This document shows, in pieces, positions 1 through 12,200 of a DNA stretch of 64,000 nucleotides (position 1 is the first letter of the stretch; every line of letters starts with the position of its first letter). The DNA is taken from assembly GCA_013398295.1 (NCBI GenBank), contig VZSF01001513.1, positions 434,001-498,000 of the forward strand, in the 5' to 3' direction. The notes under the pieces are model-generated. The model searched no databases. It was not told the DNA's origin and worked only from the letters and a program-made list of their open reading frames with translations. The DNA is from Chionis minor (lineage: Eukaryota > Chordata > Aves > Charadriiformes > Chionididae). Position numbers and translations under genes: made by a program.

Positions 1-3000
1 TTCCCCTTTGCTGCAGTTCCAAGTTTTTGCTCCGCAGAAGAGGTGCAGTCTTCACCAGCGACACAGGCCAGCCAGGGACACTTACTGAGCCGAAATCCTG
101 GCTGATATGCACAGAACAGAGCCTCCTAAAGACCAGCATCTCACAAACTCTCACTCCTCTCTGGAGGCTCTACCTACAGTATATACAGGTTCTCTAATTC
201 CAGCACTTACCTCAGATATCCAAATGTAGGTGGCATGAAATTCCTCCACTTCCCCCCAGAAGAGAAGCTTAAAATTCCCAACTAAGAAAAGAAATTTTCT
301 TTAAATTCAGGCAGGGGCAGACCCAGATTTGGGAGCAGTAAAGGAACTCAAGTGCAAGGGGAAGACCCTGAGCATTTCCCACAAGCCCAGGCTGAAGCCA
401 GCTCTTACAGGCAGGCAAAGGGTCTGTTGAACAAGAACTGCTTTAAGCCATCTCTGGCCTTTCCAGCTGAGTGACCAAATCCTAGAAGGTGCTGAAGAAG
501 GCAAGGTTGAACTGACTTCTGCTGTCACAGAAACATTTAGAGATTCCCCCAATGACCAGAGACTGAACAAAGAGAGTAGTGGTTGCTGCTCAGTGCAGTC
601 CCTGTGCTTATTAGACAAGTTCCTAATTAAGGAACGTTTTGAAGGCCACCGTTTCCGATCCACTCCACATGCCACCAATTATATGAATTATAACTAGATG
701 AATGGCGCATGATGTCCATGAGCATCATCACACCAGGAGTTCAACTGCATCAGTCAGATGCAGACTCCCATGGAATTGACTCATGCTCTTGCAGCACTCC
801 CACAACTGAAATAAAGGGTAATTTCATCAGTAGAATGTTGTTATGAAGAATTCCACTTGGCACGAATCAAAGCGCGATTGTTTCAAGAACAAATTTTAAT
901 TCTTAACAGAATTCCTTCCTTCCTCCTACAACAGCCATTTAAAAGAAATTTATTTTAAAAAAAACCAAAACACAACCAACTAACCCTCCCCCCCCCCCAA
1001 AAAAAACCCAAAAAAAAAAAAAAACACAACCAAGCCAAAAAACTGATCAAAAGGAGTGACTTTTTCAAAAAAGGCATAATTAAGACTGCAGTATTAACTG
1101 TGTCAGCTGTGGTAGACTCCAAAGCATGAATTAAAAAACCTCCAAACCCATAATAGAGGAATTCATGGAATTCATGTGCGATAGGCACACATATTTAATA
1201 ACTACTGGCCAAAATGCAATCTTCATTTAATGAAGATCTTAGAATAAGGGCTGATACATGCTGGGAAAACACAACAGGAAAGGCATCACTTTATGCTTCG
1301 TTTTACTTTTCCCCTACCCTCTCTCTAGTAATTTCTTATTGGTCACCGTCAGAGATGGGTTACTGGGTGATCTGAAGGGCACTGCCATTCCTACAGACTT
1401 CCTTTACCTGAACTGTACTCGTGAAGTCTGATATTTCAAAAAAGCTTTTCTAGTCTTTTGGGGTTTCATGCCAACGTCTAGCCATAACTCCAGACGGACA
1501 AGAGACTCTGAGACCAAGTCTTTTTGAAATCTATATTGCAAATCACATTTTAACATCTGCAATTAGTATTAGCAGAATTACTGTGAAAGAAACAAGAAAG
1601 GAGAATTGGAGTCTGGCCTGGTTATTGAGCAGAGGTTCAATCTAATTAATCCAGAAATTTCAGTAAACTATCTCTTTAAAGCGTCTTCCGTGTTCTTGAT
1701 CTTAACATGAGATTCAAGAGTTCTGAGAATTTTTAAAGCAACACGTGAATTCCTTGTGCTCTGCCAGTAATTAGCCATGCTTAGACCAGTTACACCACAC
1801 CCAAAAGATAATTCAACTGAAAGAACAGTTAATAAAGGACCATAAGGGGATTTCATGCTTCTGCTCATTGCATTCTTCTAATTTAGATCTACTAGACTTA
1901 AACCAAAAGCTGGCCTCTAATGGGTGATTTCATCACTACGACTCAAATGAAGAGCAGCAGATCTCTTCCCATCACTAACTGAAAACTTTATTGCCAGAGA
2001 TCTATCGTCGTCTTCCACATCTTCTACTTCTTTCAAGTGTCTAGTGGCTTTGCAGTGTCAGACACTTGTTACATTTTTGTTGGTTTTAGTCAGATTGTCA
2101 AAAAGATATTGATCCCATAGCTTAAGTAAAGTTATCTACTTTTTTTATGTGCTTAAATCCACCAGGGAATAAGAAGGTGCCAGTTTTTTGTATCATCACT
2201 GAGCACAGCTGAAGTTTATTTTACTGAGATGAAAGTGTACATTAGCAGGAAGTCAAACAGTGGTGAAAGACAAATATGTCTAAATAAATGTACTAGTTAA
2301 ACAAATGATTCCTCAATGATACAGGCATTCTTTTTTCCCCAGATACTTTTCTGAGCTCTTCTTTTATGTTTTTCTACAAAAGTGAGATTACTTTCAACAG
2401 CTCTTTCCAAGCAATACTGAAAGTTAAGTGCTATGCAGAAGATGACTTCCTAAGACACTATGAGCTGCCAGGTCTTCACACCACAACAAAATTGAGAACT
2501 GTTGGGAAGATTCATCCAGATGTTCCCAGCTAGATCAGGAATTGTCATTTCTCCGAGTAGTCTGCTTTATCACTCACTGTTCTCACTTTACTGTCCTGAA
2601 GATTTCCTTTGGTCTTAAAACTCTCACCGGTGACTTTTCCTCCCTAACTGAATTAAGGTAAGAACATCAGGGCTTCTATTTGCAACAGAACAATCCTCTG
2701 ATTTCGGTATTCCTTCATTTGAAGGCCAGAGGCTTAGGGCTTGTGTTCCACATTGAAATTTAACGACGTAGTGGTTAGGTCCAACTAAGATGGCATTTGA
2801 ATTTTAGTCAGGAAAATAAATCCACACTGGAAGCTAAGATATTTCGCATTTCAGCGCAAATTAATTTTGAAGGACTTTCAAAACCTGAGAGAGTTTACAT
2901 ATTCCGTGTGCACTCTCAGGGGACACTTGTGTTTCCTGCACAGAATAAAGTCCTCTGCTACAGCACTAACTGATGCTGGTCTATTACACAACAAGACTTA

Positions 3001-3024
3001 ATTAATCTCAGAAATTTAACTTAC
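1..3024 (-). other. DHRS7: DHRS7 intron 4 (partial)
   Basis: AT-rich intronic DNA downstream of exon 4, continuing off the left edge. It holds a C-run followed by A-rich low-complexity sequence at about 985-1030. I looked on the minus strand for the next SDR exon (the FFNGLRTEL and CPGPV regions) and saw none. The short open frames here have no recognisable content. Confidence 0.75.
985..1030. repeat. Low-complexity poly-C / poly-A tract
   Basis: A run of about 12 C is followed by A-rich sequence with few interruptions. It is simple sequence within DHRS7 intron 4, with no coding or regulatory meaning that I can support. Confidence 0.85.
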
Positions 3025-3264
3025 CTGCAAAGCATGCTTGCTGGCACAGTACCCAGAGGCAAGAGGAGCTCCCATGATACCCATCACACTGCTCACCGTA
3101 ACAATCTTTCCTTTTTTCCTTTGGATCATGTGATTCAGGACATGTTTTGTTAAAGAGACTGTACCTAGGTAGTTCAGTTCGATTATGGCACTGTAGACAT
3201 CCAGGTTTGTATCCACGAACAGAGAGCGTTGGGAACGTCCACCATTGTTGATCAAAATATCAAT
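3025..3264 (-). CDS. DHRS7: DHRS7 coding exon 4 (catalytic YxxxK)
   Basis: The acceptor is TTTCCCGAG|ATTGAT (AG at 3266-3265) and the donor TTGCAG|GTAAGT (GT at 3024-3023). It is exactly 80 codons in phase 0. It begins IDILINNGG and carries [24 protein letters not shown] and GYCASKHAL, so the catalytic Ser, Tyr and Lys are all intact. It is the last DHRS7 exon in the window. Confidence 0.96.
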
Positions 3265-6200
3265 CTCGGGAAAGATACAATGATATATTAATATAACACA
3301 TTTCCTTTAACATTGGCACTTCCTCAGGCAACTGTTAACTGACTGCTCTTTTCCCTCTGGTGTTGTCTCTGACACACAAGATGCAGCAGCTGCTGTAAAC
3401 ACTTCATCAGCTGCTCTCCCCCACTGGATTCCCCTCTGAATTGAAGGCTGGCTAATTTTAAGCTGAGTCAACAAAACAGGAATACAGTGTTTGATGCCAA
3501 ACAAGGTTAACTCCTAGTACAGGAACACTGGCAGCTGGAAAGTTGTTTTCCACACAACATTTTTTAACCCGACTGCAAATAACAACGCTCAGGTCCCTCA
3601 AGGTGACCTCCGAAAATACGTTTTGTGCAAAACCAGAAACCAACTGGAGTAAAGAACAGATGAAACAAATCTTGTACCAATAATTTCACTGTGAAATCAA
3701 AATACCAGTGGACTAAAGGCCTAGCTTGAAGTTTTGCATGTTGTACTTAATATTGGTTAGATCTGACTGCTACTGTCTTAACTCTGTACTCTGAACAAGC
3801 AACCAAGAAAACTACACACAAAATAAGGAAAACAACTGTGCCTGGTGTCCGGTTTTGTCCCATATGGCTCTGAAGTGAAATTACATGCATTACTGAAACT
3901 ACAAAATACAGGTTCTGACTTTCATACACAATTTTGAGCCCTAAATATACAGCTGAGGATTGTTCCAGATTGTCCAGAAATTCAGTGACATCAAGCAAGC
4001 AAATTTTTAGCTCTTGGTAATGACCAGTGATTATTTGTTCATTGGTGCATCTCTGCAAAGCCTGCTGAAACCCAGAAGCAAGCAACAGAAGGGATGAGAA
4101 TTTAAGTACTTTCTGGCATGTTTAATACCAAAACTTTAGATGTAGACACTGGTGAATTTACCATACCACAGAATAAAAGTGAAATATGAACATAAATACA
4201 GGGATAGGAGGTAGAGAAGAAAAAGAAGTTTAACTCCAGAAGCACACCTTACCTTGCCAAAACACTTAAGAACACTGTTGGTTGCAGCTTCATGAGAGCC
4301 TCTATCAGTCAAGTCAAGACGCAGAACAAGGATATCTTTTTCACTCAAGCTGCTAATCTCTAAAAACAACCATAAAATGAATGGTAACAAATAAGATGGC
4401 TAACGTAATAATTGTGGGAAATGTAACGTGCTTTTAAACCACATTTTCACTAAAACGACACCAAAAAACCATAACATTAAGTTGGAAATAAGATGCTTGC
4501 TTTGTTTTCAATTTGATCTTCACTTTTAATCTGTGCCTACTGTCTTTCTCATCATGTTTTTGCTTGTGAAAAGGTTGGCTTTATTAAACAGGCTTGCGTA
4601 GCACAATATAGACAATTGAATTCTTCAAATAAGTTGCAATAGTTGGGAGTAACATGCACCAGGATTATTTGATAGCAGTATTTTTCACTGAGCCATTCAG
4701 AAGTGCACCGCATGGGCAGCCCTGACACTTTGCTTGTATGTTAACTGGTCGAGCACGTTTAATCCTGACAATAGGACTTGTAAAATTTAGAGACAAAACA
4801 CAACATATCTACATGAGTAGCTATGAGGCAAAGCGTACAGAAGCTAGATTATTGGAGGAGATAGGAGAAAGCTTTTGCTTAACTGACAGCTTTTAATATA
4901 TCCATCTCCTGAAATAAAAGTCAGCTGTCATCCAGTTCAAGCCTTCATGTTGAGTGTTTCTACAACTGCCTCTTCAGAACAACTGACCTTTTCCATAGAA
5001 AGTATTTCTTGAGCAGTGATTTTTTTTACCCTGGAGCTTTGGTGCAGATGACCCACAAAAATAAAATGTTCAATGTTAATTTTTCCAGGTTTTTTTTAAC
5101 TACATATAACGTGATTTTTTAACTTTATTCGTATTAGTTTGGTAGTGCTATTTTTGTTTCTAAATTGATTCCTAGCCACAACTAAGTGTACCTGTCCCCC
5201 TTTAACCAGCTGCTCTCTTTAGAGAGCCTAGGGCTCTGATTTTTTAATTACTACTTCTTGCATATACAGGTAAGGTTGAGCTTTGTCTTTACAGTGATTT
5301 ACAGCTAAGGAGGTTACTTAAACCCCCAAGTTGCCTCTGTTCAAAGGTCACTAGTATTTGGGCTACTGGTTATAATAAATCCATTTGTCCGTTCATTGCT
5401 CCCTCCAACTCCTCCATGTACATTTTCCCCTCCATTGCTTCCATAAAGACAGTGATAAATCCATGTAGATTAAACTGCCCTCTGAGAGACACGCCTCTGC
5501 CTCACGCTCCCTCAAGCAGATTTGCACAATTGAAGCTTACTGGGGTGTGGAGTGTTTCTGCCATGGATTAACAAGACCACACAGTCAACTCAGCCAGGAA
5601 AGCTATATGGGGAGGGGGAAGGAAAAAGCAGAGGAGGGACACAAACTGCTGATAAGGAAGGAAGCGCTCTTTTATACAATGTAAGAAAATTTTGAGTTCC
5701 GGAAATATCAAAGCAGAGGCCTGGTTCTTGTTTTGGAGCAATCAGTAGCCCAGTCTGATTTCCACCCTCCCCCAAAGCACTCAGACTGTACATCTCTATC
5801 AGCCTCCTTACTTCTTTTTTAGGTTGAGGAATCCTTGAGCTAGTGACTCCACATAGACAGCTTTCACAAAACTTCAAATATTATTATTACCCTTTTTCTA
5901 AACAACTTCTACTGTCTACTCATCCCCCTGTTTTTCTGACAGATGGCCAGAACCGTGCAGTGTTGAACATGAACATGTCCCAATTTATACACTGTCAGAA
6001 TGATGTTATCCGTTCCTTTTACTAATAACCCCTAATATTTTACTTCCTTTTTTTGGCCACTGCCAAACGGATGTTTTTAAGGGAACAATTACAATAACCC
6101 AGAAAAACACTTGGGAGCAAGAGGGAGACCTTAGTTTAAGAGTTCATGATTTTACACAAATGCTAACATGTATTAGTTTGCATCCTTTAGTGACGTGTCT

Positions 6201-9200
6201 CCAGCTGTGAAGTGAATCGCACATGGCCTCCAGCTTTCGGAAGCAACATATCTGAAACTGAGTGCTCAGAGCTCAGTCTACCCAGAACAAAGGCCACTTT
6301 CACACAGCTGTGAAACTCTGCATTTCTAGTGCACAGTATTTTCTGTAGGTCCTTTAAAGTCTCCTTACACAGCAGCTTTACACCACATGGCTTCTGGTGG
6401 GGATCAAACTATCCAACCACCAAGCAGCAGGTCTTCGGACTGACATTTTCCTGTCAAGCAATCATAGGTTGTCTCTTCCCTGTTGATGGTTTGTTAAGTT
6501 CTAGTTACTTTTTAACTAAAACATGGTTACAATCACTCAAAGCCAACTTGTTTTTTGAAAGAGAGCTGCATAAATAATGCTGACTTCAAATAATATTTTG
6601 TTACGACATCACGTGTACACCTCCTTCCCCTAGGATGCCCTAGAGCATTTCACATCACCAACCCTTTTCAATACATGTTAATCCAAGATAGCAGTTTCTC
6701 GTAACACGATAAACACTCTTACTCAGCACAGACACTTGTCCAGCTCTTCAGCACTTCCTTTTATATCTTTTAGTTCTATCTTGTATAATGCCCTTTAACC
6801 AAACATGAGCTTTTAGCCGAGGCTGGACACATGACCTCCTGAGGTCCATTCCAAACTCGATTCCAGTCTAATCTTGTAATTTATAGATTATTATTCATTT
6901 GGCCTATCCATATTTAAATCATACTTGAGCTTTGTCAAACCAAGAAACAACACCCCCCCACACCCCTTACCTACTTTTTTTTTTTTTCCTTTTTAGGGCT
7001 TTTGAGAGAAAACAGCCTCCAACATTACTGCTGAATTCAACTCATGTGGCAGAAAGTGGTTGGGGCAAACACAGAAGTCACTTGCAGGAACCATGTAAGT
7101 TATACAAGTTGTTTTCTCTCCCTCCTGCAGAAGTGCACTGAAGTGTTGAATTGGCTTATGCATGACTCAACAGGTATTACCACAGCTTTTATGGCACTTT
7201 TCCTTCTCTCTCTCTCTCCTTCAGCTTTTAAGCAGTGTAGAATGCATAAACATGTATCACAGGGTGGCGTCTCTAAATTTTGAACTTGGTATGAGTGCTT
7301 GTTTCTGACATTAATATGCAAATTATCTAGTTAAGTTGCTGCTGCGTATAGCATCTACAGCAGGCATGTTAAAGCCTATTAGCTCCAATTATGCCATATA
7401 GCTCAGCCAAATTCGAGTCAATGTTACATGTTGCAGCTCAAGCTTAATCCATCCCATGCTGCTCAAACTTTACAGAATACTCTTTAACTCAGCTGCAAAA
7501 AGAAAACATGCAAGTGGAAGCAGGGACAAGGCACCCAGGAAGCACGTGGACTCACTGCCCGAGTACGCAGGGACGGAATTCAGAAGATCAGTGCTCAGAC
7601 AGAGTTGAAACTGGTGAGGAATGTGAAAGACAACGGGGGCTTCACAGGTACAGCACCAACAAAAGGAAGACCAAAGACATAGTGAGCTCATGGCTGAATA
7701 GAGATGGTGATGAAGTGACAAAGGGCACAGAAAAACAGGAGGTACTCATTGCCTTCTTGGCCTTAGTTTTCACTGGTAAGATCTCCTCTTAGGTCTCCCA
7801 CACTTCTGAGGCTAGACTGTTGGGGAAAGAAATACCAACATCAGAAGAAGACCAAGATAGGGACAAACTGCACATACAAGCAGGGCAGTATATACACACA
7901 AGAGTCACAAGCGTCCAGTGGCCAGCGTCACTCATCTTTGGAAGGTACTTGGTAAGTGGAATAGCTCCCTAGTGACTGGAGAAAACCAAATGTCACACAG
8001 CCTAACCTCAGTCCTTGGGAAAATTATGTGGCAGTTCCTCCTGAAAGCAGTTTCCAAGCACATGAAGGACAAGAAGGTGACTGGGAAAAGCCCGCGTAGA
8101 TTTAGCATGGACGTACACTGCCTGACCAACCTAATTGCTTTTAGTGATAAGACGACTGGCTCTGTGGACAAGGGAAGATCAGCGGAGTTGTCTACCTTGA
8201 CTACATAGCTTTCTATGTTGTCTTCCACAGCATCCTTGAAGCTATATTGGGGAAATATGAGAGGTCTAGATGAGTGGATTACAACACAAGTGAAAAACAG
8301 GCTGGGTCACCAGGCCTGAAGAATAGCAAAAAACCATTCAAAGTCTAACTGGTGGCCAGTTACAAGTGGTATCCCTTCAAGATCAGTATTTTTAAATATC
8401 TTCATCAATGACCCAGATTATGGGACAAAACACAGGTTTTCAGCAAATTTTCACTTAACATCAAGTTCAAAGGAACGACTGCTGTACTGGAAGTAGGATT
8501 GCCATTCAGAGGCATCTTAACAAGTTGTAAGAATGCACTGATGAAACTCATTAAGCTCAACAAAGTGAAATGCAAAATTTCACACCTGGGACAGAATAAT
8601 GGTATACAGCACTGCAGGCCAACATCCAAATGGCTGTGTGTCAGCTCTCCAAACAAGACCTGAGGTCCTGATAGAAGGACAACAGCAAGTTGAACTTAAG
8701 TTAGCAATTAGCTCTGGCAATTACAAATGCTAATGGGCTGCACTAGCAAGAGCAGCCTGAGGGAAGCAATTTTTAAGCACATCTACGCAGTACTCCAGAC
8801 TACATCTGGAGTATTGTGTCCAATTTTGGACATCCTAGTTCAAGAAAAATACTGATAAACTGCAGATAGTGTAGCATATAGCCACCAAGATGGCTGGGAG
8901 GGCTAGCACAAGGGATAATCAAGGAACGATATAAAAGCTGGGTTTACATAGACTTGAGAGGGATGAGGGGATGAGGATCCTACTAATCTGACCTATGGTT
9001 AAAGTTCAGTAGCATATACTTGCAAAGCATATGGCTACGTAAGACTTGAAATCTAGTATATAACGCAGCTAAGACTGTCCCACCATCCCAGCAAAGTCCC
9101 TCCCACTGTAAGAGAAGATCAGGTTCGTTACCACCTGAAGAACCTGAACATACAGAAGTCTATGGGACCTGACAAGGTACATCCCAGAGTCCTGAGCGAA

Positions 9201-12200
9201 TTGGCTGAGGTAGCTGCAAAACCACTCTCCACGACATTTGAAAAGTCATGGCAGTCACAAGAAGCCCCCGGTGGCTGGAAAAAGGGAAACATTGAACCAT
9301 TTTTAAAAAGGGTAGAAAGGAGGACCCAGGGAACTATCTACTTGTCTGCCTCACCTCTGTGCCTGGGAAGACCACGGAACAGATCCTCTCAGAAGCTATG
9401 CTAAGGTACACGGAGGACAGGGAGGTGATTTGAGACAGACAGCATGGCTTCACCAAGGGCAAATCCTGCCTGACCAACCCAGTGGCCTTCTATGATGGAG
9501 TGACTACATCAGTGGACAAGGGAAGAGCTACAGATGTTGTCTGTCTGGACTTCTGTGAGGCCTTTGACACTGTCCCCCACAACATCCTTCTCCCTAAATT
9601 GAAGATGTGGATTTAGCAGACAAGGAACCATTTGGATGGTCGCATCTAGAGGGTAGGGGTCAGTGGCTCAATGTCCCGATGGAGATCAGTGACAAGTGGT
9701 GTCCCTCAGGGCCCATACTGGGACCAGTACTGTTCAATATCCTTATCAATGACCTAGACAGTGGGATCGAGTGCACCTTCAGCAAGTTTGCAGGTGACAC
9801 CAAGATGAGTGGTGCAGTTGACACACCTGAGGGACAGGATGCCATGCAGAGGGGCCTGGACAAGCTGGAGAAGTGGGCCCATACAAACCTCACGAGGTTC
9901 AACAAGGCCAAGTGCAGAGTCCTGCAGGTGGGTCAGGGCAACTCCAGTACCAATACAGCCTGGGGGATGAAGGGATTGAGAGCAGCCCGGAGGAGAAGGA
10001 CTTGGGGGTGCTGGTGGATGAAAAGCTGGGTTTGAACCAACAGCATGCCCTCACAGCTGCATCATAAGAAGTGTGGCCAGCAGATTGAAGGAGGCAATTC
10101 CACCCCCCTATTCCTCTCTCGTGAGACCCTACCTGGAGCACTGCATCCAGCTCTGGAGGCCTCAGCACAGAAAGACACAGACCTGTTGGAGCGGGTCCAG
10201 AGGAGGACCACAAAAATGATGAGAGGGATGGAACACCTCTCCTGTGAGGACAGGCTGAGAGAGCTCGGGTTGTGGAGAACAGAAGGCTCCAGGGAGACCT
10301 TACTGCAGCCTTTCAGGATTTCAAGGGGGCTTACAAGAAAGATGGAGACAGACTTTTTAACAGGGTGTGTTGCAATAGGACAAGGGGTGATGGTTTTAAA
10401 CTAAAAGAAGGAAGATTTAGACTAGCTAAGGAATTTTTTTTTTTTTTTTNNNNNNNNNNNNNNNNNNNNNNNNNNNNNNNNNNNNNNNNNNNNNNNNNNN
10501 NNNNNNNNNNNNNNNNNNNNNNNNNNNNNNNNNNNNNNNNNNNNNNNNNNNNNNNNNNNNNNNNNNNNNNNNNNNNNNNNNNGCAGAGTCCTGCAGGTGG
10601 GTCAGGGCAACTCCAGTACCAATACAGCCTGGGGGATGAAGGGATTGAGAGCAGCCCGGAGGAGAAGGACTTGGGGGTGCTGGTGGATGAAAAGCTGGGT
10701 TTGAACCAACAGCATGCCCTCACAGCTGCATCATAAGAAGTGTGGCCAGCAGATTGAAGGAGGCAATTCCACCCCCCTATTCCTCTCTCGTGAGACCCTA
10801 CCTGGAGCACTGCATCCAGCTCTGGAGGCCTCAGCACAGAAAGACACAGACCTGTTGGAGCGGGTCCAGAGGAGGACCACAAAAATGATGAGAGGGATGG
10901 AACACCTCTCCTGTGAGGACAGGCTGAGAGAGCTCGGGTTGTGGAGAACAGAAGGCTCCAGGGAGACCTTACTGCAGCCTTTCAGGATTTCAAGGGGGCT
11001 TACAAGAAAGATGGAGACAGACTTTTTAACAGGGTGTGTTGCAATAGGACAAGGGGTGATGGTTTTAAACTAAAAGAAGGAAGATTTAGACTAGCTAAGG
11101 AATTTTTTTTTTTTTTTTTAACAATGAGGGGGGTGAGACACTGGAACAGGTTGCCCGGAGAGGTGGTAGATGACTCATCCCTGGAAACATTCAAGGTCAG
11201 GCTGGATGGGGCTCTGAGCAACCTGATGTAGTTGATGTCCCTCCTCATTGCAGGGAAGTTGAATTAGATGACCTTTAAAGATCCAGTCCAACCCAAAATA
11301 TTCTATGATTCTAAGAAATTCACAGGGTCACTTGACGTTGGCAGTGGCATAAATCATCTTCAATAAATCTGTACTCTTGGTTCCTATCAAAAGAAATAAT
11401 ATTCCTGAATATTTCTTAGTACATCAAACTCTCATACAAGTGCTGACTGAAAATGGATATCCAGGATTATGGCTCCTGCCAGCCTATCTGGTGTTATCAG
11501 CTTTGCAATGACAACAAATGACCACAGACTCAAATGTAGTTGCATACTTTTACTGACTGCTAAACATTGCATCATATGGCATTGGAATTTTGCCACGATT
11601 ACCACTTAACCACACCGTCATCTCACATCCCTTGCTTCTTTTTGAAGATACCTATTTAAGTGACTGCTTTTTTGAAGCCTCAGAAAATAGAAATGAGGAA
11701 TTGTGCATTTCTGAAAGCTCCTTGACAGATTTTCAGAGTGGCCTGCCACAATGTTTACATTTCTAGAAATGTTTAGTTGCTAACCCAAGCAAAATTTCAT
11801 TATTCACTAACACACATTCCAAGTAGATTGTGGACATTGTATCAACATTACTAGGAATGAACTGTGAGTTTGATAATACACTCAGTATAAAATACTGCAC
11901 ACTGAGCCATAGAGGATAAGTAGTCTGAAAGAGGCATAACATCGATCATGTTCAAAACCTCTATTTATCAGTGTAGATTAACTGTCTATCCCTCTCGCTG
12001 TAAAGCCAGAAAACAGGAGGGAAAAAGAGAAACAGGAGGAATGAAGCTGGACTACTGACTCAGCAGGCATATGAAAGATAACTGGAAAAGTTAAAAATTC
12101 TGCTTTACATTTGTTCCTCTCGATCTGCAGGAGATTCTCTTTCTTGCACTTGCTCAGAACAACTTTTTCTGAACATTTCTATTCATTCCTTTTCCAGAGA

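Larger units (their letters stand above)
9065..11314 (+). mobile_element. CR1 LINE, 5'-truncated, RT-bearing, split by an assembly gap
   Basis: This is CR1 non-LTR retrotransposon ORF2 from within the reverse transcriptase to the 3' tail. An opening segment ([16 protein letters not shown], 9162 on) leads into the RT palm at 9607-9900 with [20 protein letters not shown]. The catalytic FADD box reads FAGD here (about 9787-9798). The C-terminal region includes [17 protein letters not shown] and [17 protein letters not shown]. The element ends in TTCTATGATTCTAAG at about 11300-11314. Internal frameshifts make it inactive. A 536-bp stretch is present twice around the N gap, so the true element is probably about 670 bp shorter than it appears. 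Confidence 0.9.

Noticed and set aside
9607..11231. Open frames of 96-154 codons as host genes
   Set aside because: They are CR1 ORF2 fragments, two sets being the same sequence repeated around the gap.
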